Shown here: positions 32,701 to 38,700 of the stretch, in pieces
How positions within the stretch are numbered: position 1 is the stretch's first letter
How the letters are laid out: each line of letters opens with the position of its first letter
Assembly (NCBI RefSeq): GCF_004664715.2
Contig: NC_051082.1
Location: 11,355,998 to 11,419,997, forward strand
From: Peromyscus leucopus
Lineage: Eukaryota; Chordata; Mammalia; Rodentia; Cricetidae
Length of the DNA stretch: 64,000 nucleotides
Direction: 5' to 3'
The notes under the pieces: generated by a model
The model's database searches: none
What the model was told of the DNA's origin: nothing
What the model saw: only the letters and a program-made list of their open reading frames with translations
Translations under genes and position numbers: made by a program

Positions 32701-35700
32701 ACCAGGCTGAACCCCTGCCCAGCCCACTGCATCCACATCGTCAGTCACTGCCGTCTTGGCCTCCTGAGGCTCTTCCTTGTTTTTCTACACAGTCCCTCTT
32801 CTGTCCCCAGTCCTCTGAGTTTCGTCCTGCGCCCCCTGCCCACCTCCTCACCCCCTGCCCGTTGCACATTGTTCCTGAGCTACCACCAGCTCCCGCATCC
32901 CTGTTGGGCGGGGACCTACAGTGCTGGGGACCCAGACTAGGATTTCACAGGCTAGGAGGAGGGGGATGGGCAGGCTTTTCCCAGCCCCCAGCCCCCAGCC
33001 CCCCCCCCCGCTTTTCTGCAGCGAGCTTCTGTTCCCCGCATGGGTCCCGAGGGAGAGGAACAGCGTGTTTTATCTTCCCACAACCAAGACCCTCACCTCC
33101 AGATAAAGGCCTGTGAGTCAGGGGAGGTCCCACAAAGCTGCTTGCTGCTGATAACAGGCTGTCGCTGTGGGCCTCCCAGGAGCCTGGAGTGGGGAGGGCT
33201 AGGGGAATCCTGCAGTCTGATTATAGTGACACCCCCTGTGGCCACCCATGACTGGCTGTCATTGTAGTGACTGAGGTGGAGGCGCCCCTCTGGTCTCCGT
33301 AGCCCACCTCGCATCTAGCTTCTCACCGAGACCCCGGCCCTTGCCCAGCCTCTGCCTTTCTGACTCCTTCCCTCTCTCTCGTTCTTCTTTTTTGTTTTGC
33401 TTTTGTCCCTCGGGCTAAAGCATAAGCAGTGTTTAAAAAGACCTTGTTTTCATCCCCGTGGTCCTCAAGCCACCTCCAGCCCTTCCTTGGGCCCCGGCGC
33501 AGTTCACGGCAGGGCTGGTGGTTAGGCACAAGGTGGCTGGATGAGGTCAGGTTCCCTGGATGTGTGATGCCAGCAGGCTTTCTCAGAACCCCACAGAGAG
33601 AAGACGGGTTGGAGCGGGGCTGGGGATGTCACCTCAGAATTACAGGGACTCACAGCTTTTCCTTCGGCAGCTGCAGGAGACCCGCCAAGAAACAGTCATC
33701 TTGGATGCTTGTAGCAGGCGGATTCCCTGGTCTCTCCTTGATCTTCCTCAGACCCTTCTGCAAGCAGAGCCTCTGTTGACCCTCTTTGTAGACCCCCTTC
33801 ATAGAGAAAGAGGGGAGCCTGGAGAGGTTGCAGGGTCTGGGTGATGGATGTCGCACATGTGGATAGTGTATGACTCAGAGTAGTCGGGCCAGTGTCTAAG
33901 CTTACGTCTGTGGCCCCACAGCAGCTCAGAAGCACAGTCAGCGTGGTTGCTGGCCCTGTGCTCCACAGGTGTTTTGGAAGTGGAGATCATTCTCCCAGGC
34001 CCAGCCCCACGCTTGGTGAGCTCCCCTCATACTTGAGACCCACAGACATGAACCAGTGGGGAAGGTGTTTCACAGTGGGGCCGGGACTCTGAAAAGAAGA
34101 AGGTAGAGGAGAGTGATAGAGAGCAGCTGAGTCCTTTGTAACACGGTAGGCAGGAAGAGCTCTCGGGGAGAATGCTTGTGCTGTGACCTGATGGGGATCT
34201 GGAAGATGAACAGAGTGGGCAGGGCAGCATGTGCAAAGGTCCCCTGGCAGATTGGGTTTGGTAGGCCTGGCAGTCACCAAAGAGGTCTGCACAGTCAGTG
34301 TGAGTGGAACAGAGAGAAGCCAGGGGCTAGCGCCAGGCGGGGGACCAGCACCCAGGTATCCACTGACGATATCCAGGCATGTACTTCAGAACAGTCCAGT
34401 GCTGGGTGCAGGCGTGTGTGCATATGTACACTGTGTGTACGTGTGTGCGTATGTATGCATGTGTGCCCTGTGCCTGTGCACTGTGCTCAGTCTCATTAAA
34501 CGCCACACTAAGACAAGGTGCTAAGGTAGGGATTCGGCCACTGGCCCCTGCACAGCTAGTGCCTGGCAGAACCAGTGTGGCCTGCACACATCATAGCCCC
34601 AGTGTGGATCGGGATAAGCGTAGGGAGGCTGGTAGCCCTGTCTGAGCTGTGGGAAGAAGGCCTGTAGTACCAAAGCGTGTCTTGCATTTCCAGTGAGGTG
34701 TCCTTCCTGATGCTGGGGGAGGGTGTAGGTTGACTCATTGGAAGTTGGGGCGGCCTTTGTAACTGTTCTGGCCAGGCCAGCTGCACACATAGGAGTAGAT
34801 GCCAGCCATTCTAAAAAGTCCTCTGCCTTCTGAGGCTGAGACTAGGAGCAGCTGGCCTGCAAGGGAGGGGCCTGCCCATCTTGGATAGTGACCACAACCT
34901 TTCTTAGCTCAGCTTGTTGCTAAAGCTGAGAGTGTCTTCCTGTGACGATCTGAACATGCTCCGAGGCACAGGTCAGGGCAGAGTCCCAGGCACACATGCC
35001 AGGCTCCTGTCCCCTGGATGCTGCTAAGAGCTGACTGAGACCGGACCAGGGACAGGAGGAGGGCAGGGTCAGCAGTGTGGCACAGGCCAGGGCATAGAGC
35101 ATGGGGCTAGCAAACCGGTTCCTTTGCTGGCCCCAGCTGAGGGTGAAAGCCAAGTGCTGCCAACTGAAGTTGCAAGGATTGGTAAGCTGGTTTTTAAAAA
35201 ACAGCTGCATTTTCTTCTTCTCGAAAACTCCACCTTTCTGATCGCACTGAGGTAACCTCCCCTAGTGTCACACATCGACCAGTTCAAGAAGGGACACCCA
35301 CTCTATAGTGGGCCACACACCTCAAATGCCCTGCCATTTTCTTCCTGCGAAAATGTCTTTCCCGACTCTGATGAGCCAATACACCAACGTGAGGCTGCCT
35401 GGGGTTTAGGGTTCAGATGCAGACCTCCAGAATATTCTGTAGGCTCGCGTGTTTCCTGATGCAACACCTCATCGAGGTCTTGGCACATGTGTTAGAGATG
35501 TCACAAGCCTCTTCTTTGGGGCTGAGGCGAGCTAGTGGGTGGGACTGCCATCTCTCCAGGGTCATGCTTCTCCTGAGTCTTCCCCAGGACCTGATGTCCC
35601 CACTCCCAGTCACGAGTCACGCTTCTCCGCCGCTCTGCTTTGCAAGCGCAGGCAGCCGCTCTGTGGCGGCATTGCTGGGAGACACGCCTGTTTGCCACGG

Positions 35701-38700
35701 CTTGAGCCTGGGTTCTGGGCTCGGCTCGTGAGAGTCTCGGGCACGGCCTGCCTCTCCCACTGTCTCAGAGGTGACAGCGTCACCGCGTCACTGCCATGCA
35801 GCGTACAGGGCTGGGTTTGTGGTGCTGACGCTCGGTTGCAACTAGTTTGAGGCTTGCGGAAAGGGTGGGAAGATGGACAGAACTGAGCCCCGGGACGGAA
35901 GCCCCACCCACCAGCTGCAGCTGGACCGAGAGCTGCCAGCCTCACTGGGGCTCAAATCTCTGACATCATGCTTCTGGGGGCTTTGCGTGGAATCCCGTGG
36001 GTCTGGGTTATTGAGAAGGGTCTGTTTCACCCCCGTTCTGCAATTCTGAGAATTTTAAAATTGGATTTTAGTCTAAAAGTTCATTAAGCACCCTGGGTTT
36101 TTGTTTTTGTTTTTAAGGAAAAATAACATTTTGCTTAGGTTCATGGTTAAAGAAAATGGTTCACATAGTAATTTCAAGTGAAGTTAGTGTGGCCTGGACC
36201 TGTTGAACACTGAGTTTTGTGTTCAATGTTCTGTTCTCTCTCAAATGGAGCCAACAGCAGGGTGTCTGTGTGTCTGCTTGCCTGTCTCTATGCCTCTCCC
36301 TGCCCCCTTCTCTCTCTCCCCCTGCTGAAGCCTAGCAGCACCGACCGGACCCCTTTAATCTAGCAGATTCTGTGCTTTGTTTAGTCTCCGGGACTTGTGT
36401 GCCCTTGCAGTGACTCCATGTAACGCACTGATTTGTTTGTTGATGGGGCCAGGACTCGACCCAGAAGGTGAAAAGGCCTCAGGGGAAGGAGCAGAGGCCC
36501 CCACAGGCAACACGGAAGAGGAGGAGGAAGAGGAAGATGAGGAGGAGGAGGAAAGTGTCCCAGGATGCACTTTGTTTATTAAGAACCTCAACTTCAGCAC
36601 CACAGAGGAGACACTGAAGGAAGTGAGTGAAATTGGGGGGGGACGGACGGAGGGATGTAAACCCCAGTCTGCAGCCTGTCTGCCCTGCCTGTAGCTCTTG
36701 GGCCCCCTCATCCACCTCAGGGGTGGGTCCTCACGTCAGGGAGTGGTGGCAGCTTCAGACTACCTGTCTAGAAGGCAGCCAGTGACAGGAACCTGTTTTG
36801 CAGGTGTTTTCCAAAGTGGGGGCTGTGAAGAGCTGCACCGTGTCCAAGAAGAAGAATAAAGCAGGTATTTATCCCGACTCAGCAGGAGCACTTTCTGAGG
36901 GAGCCTGTGACAGAGGAGATGGACCGCCACCAAGGCATCTCCTCTTGGCTTTCCAAGTGTCTCCACCCTCCTGTCTGAACTGGTCCCTGGTCTGCTTCAG
37001 GCCTCCTGCTTTGGGGCAAACCCAGCTGACCACACTGGGCTCTTCTCTCTCTAGAACTTTCCCTAACAGTGAGTGGCTTTGAAACAGTTCCACAGGGGCA
37101 GCAGTGTGGAGCAGAAGCCTCTGCTTCCTCCTTTATTTACCTCTGTGTTCTGGAACTTTCCCAGGCATGTCAAGGAATGGCTGGCCTTGGGTTTTCTCTC
37201 TTGTTTTCCAAGGGCAATACCCAGAGACAAGTTCTAGAGCATTCTAACAACTCATTAATCCTGTGCCTCCACGGCCAGTGGGCACATAGGCCTCATGTCT
37301 AACTTTGGCCCAAGGATTATCTCAGAGTCCCCTGGTGGTCCTCCTCCTGGCTTCCTGCAAGGCATGGGCAGGGCTAGGCCATCCCCATCCAGAGTCCCTT
37401 TGGTTAGGCAGGGTTGGTGGGGATACCATGTGGGCTGGCCCAGCATGCTCCTGGGTAGTGATGGATAGCCATGATACCCAGCTCCATGTCCCTCAGACAG
37501 GTCCCGAGATCCTCCCCATAGATGGCAAGCAAGCCATTAGTTATAAGGTACCTGTCCCCAGAGTGTCCAGATTCCCTGGGGGACTGATGAACCAGTGAAT
37601 ACAGCACAGTGCTGAGGACTGCGGCAGACAGAAACCCTGCACAGCGGTGCTCTTGACAGGCGGCACCTCAAGAGAGGCAGAGCCGTCAGATGGCAGAGAC
37701 CTCAGGCTCAGAGCACCGAGAACTTGTAGAGGAAGCGGTAGGAGGAGGTCTGGGAGGGTGGGCAGGGTCCAAGAAATGAGGTGACTCATGTTAGCGGGGA
37801 GCCACTAGGGAGTAAGCGGACGACGTCCAGCAGAGTCAGGGGTCCGTTGCACCCTTCCGCTTAGGTTGCTGTGACAGAGAGCCCTAGTTTGGGGGTCAAA
37901 GTCACCAATGTATCATCTCATTATGCTTGAGACTGGAAAACCAAGATCAATGTGCCTGCTGGCAGGTGTGGTTCCTGTGGGGAAGGAGCTGTCCAGCCCC
38001 CCACTCTCTCCACCTCCCATCTCCTAGCCTGTGGGTAGCCATCTCCAGGTCCATATGGCATTTTGGTTGTGTATGCCTGTCCTGGGTTCAAATTTTAGCT
38101 TGTTTTTGAGGCAGGGTCTCTCCGTGTAACCCAAGCTGGCCTTGAATACACACTCCTGCTATAGCCTACCAAGTGTTGGGATTACAGGCGTGGGTCACGA
38201 TGTCTGCCTTCTCCCCAGTTGGTAAAGGGACCCCACCTGTGCTGGATCAGGGCGCACTATGATGACCTCACTTTACTCGATTACCTCAGTCAAGCACATG
38301 TCTCAAGCAAGGTCCCGCTCAAAGGAACGTGGGCTTCCACACGAGCGCCCAGGGCACCCGGTATGCCTGCCATCCCTGGTCTCCAGGAGCTTCAAACCAA
38401 GTGTGGGACACTGGCACGTACAGCGGTGTACACATACAGAAGCGTGTGCTAAGGGCATGAGTCTGGTAGAGTGTCCTCCAGAGCTCCTGCTACCCAACTA
38501 TTGCTCCTTGTACTCTAGAACAGGAAAGAGCCGTGGTCAGCCTCCCTGTCCGGACTGTGTCTGTTACCCAGGACCCAGGTGTGGTCGGCGGTACCGTGGT
38601 CAGCCTACCTGTCCGGACTTTGTTACCCAGCAACCAGGTGTAGTCAGATGTCAGATGCATGTAGGAGAAGAGAGGCCTCACTGTCCACACCTGTCCTCAC

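Larger units (their letters stand above)
30272..36452 (+). other. Rbm19: Rbm19 intron 16 (6.2 kb)
   Basis: Contains one old B1, a 59-bp minisatellite and mostly unique sequence, including a block with three GATA-type motifs. No coding exon is recognised within it. Confidence 0.75.

Noticed and set aside
36453..36622. Possible separate acidic protein start upstream of exon 17
   Set aside because: The frame upstream of 36453 is intronic. The junction with exon 16 (phase 1) restores the known Rbm19 linker.
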